DNA of 5,609 bases, taken from positions 1-5,609 of the forward strand of contig JACUTO010000100.1 in NCBI GenBank assembly GCA_014859755.1, in the 5' to 3' direction. The notes beneath the pieces are model-generated. The model worked only from the letters and a program-made list of their open reading frames with translations, was not told the DNA's origin and made no database searches. This document shows, piece after piece, positions 5,601 through 5,609 of the stretch. How positions within the stretch are numbered: position 1 is the first letter of the stretch; each line of letters starts with the position of its first letter. The translations under genes and the position numbers were made by a program. Origin of the DNA: Candidatus Bathyarchaeota archaeon (GTDB lineage: Archaea > Thermoproteota > Bathyarchaeia > Bathyarchaeales > Bathyarchaeaceae).

Positions 5601-5609
5601 GAGGAAAAC

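Noticed and set aside
1..5609. CRISPR array, insertion sequence, tRNA/rRNA or defence island
   Set aside because: No spaced direct repeats, terminal inverted repeats, transposase motifs, tRNA-like cloverleaf or defence-type domains were seen on either strand.

Overview
The window reads as archaeal chromosome. The clearest marker is an intact fructose-1,6-bisphosphate aldolase/phosphatase, the bifunctional gluconeogenic enzyme of archaea (also found in a few deep-branching bacteria). TATA-like boxes sit about 20-30 bases ahead of likely transcript starts, T-rich tracts without hairpins follow the plus-strand genes, and there are two archaeal-style winged-helix regulators. An uncultivated Thermoproteota/Bathyarchaeia-like organism is my best guess. 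That is inference from gene style only; no rRNA or phylogenetic marker is present.

Layout. (1) 1-454, minus: the 5' part of a regulator with an N-terminal ribbon-helix-helix, a coiled coil and a winged helix, cut by the window edge. (2) 519-2514, minus: a two-gene unit. A complete zinc-dependent histone-deacetylase-family hydrolase is followed after 19 bases by a radical SAM protein. (3) 2515-2715: a divergent promoter region of about 200 bases. (4) 2716-3678, plus: a PfkB/ribokinase-family sugar kinase. (5) 3772-4899, plus: fructose-1,6-bisphosphate aldolase/phosphatase, with its own ribosome binding site and a probable own promoter. (6) 4978-5550, minus: a winged-helix protein with a C-terminal domain resembling DUF5752, convergent to the aldolase/phosphatase and preceded by the best TATA box in the window.

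How the genes may work together. The kinase and the aldolase/phosphatase plausibly both serve sugar-phosphate metabolism, one phosphorylating a sugar or nucleoside and the other making fructose 6-phosphate from triose phosphates. The kinase's substrate cannot be read from sequence. The deacetylase and radical SAM genes look co-transcribed, but no shared pathway is evident.

I see no mobile element, CRISPR array, tRNA, rRNA or defence system, and nothing that clearly amounts to a new system. The most concrete oddity is a sharp change in third-codon-position composition inside the aldolase/phosphatase gene. Other points for a second look are the deacetylase/radical SAM pair, a ribosome binding site placed for an out-of-frame mini-ORF, and the two multi-domain regulators.
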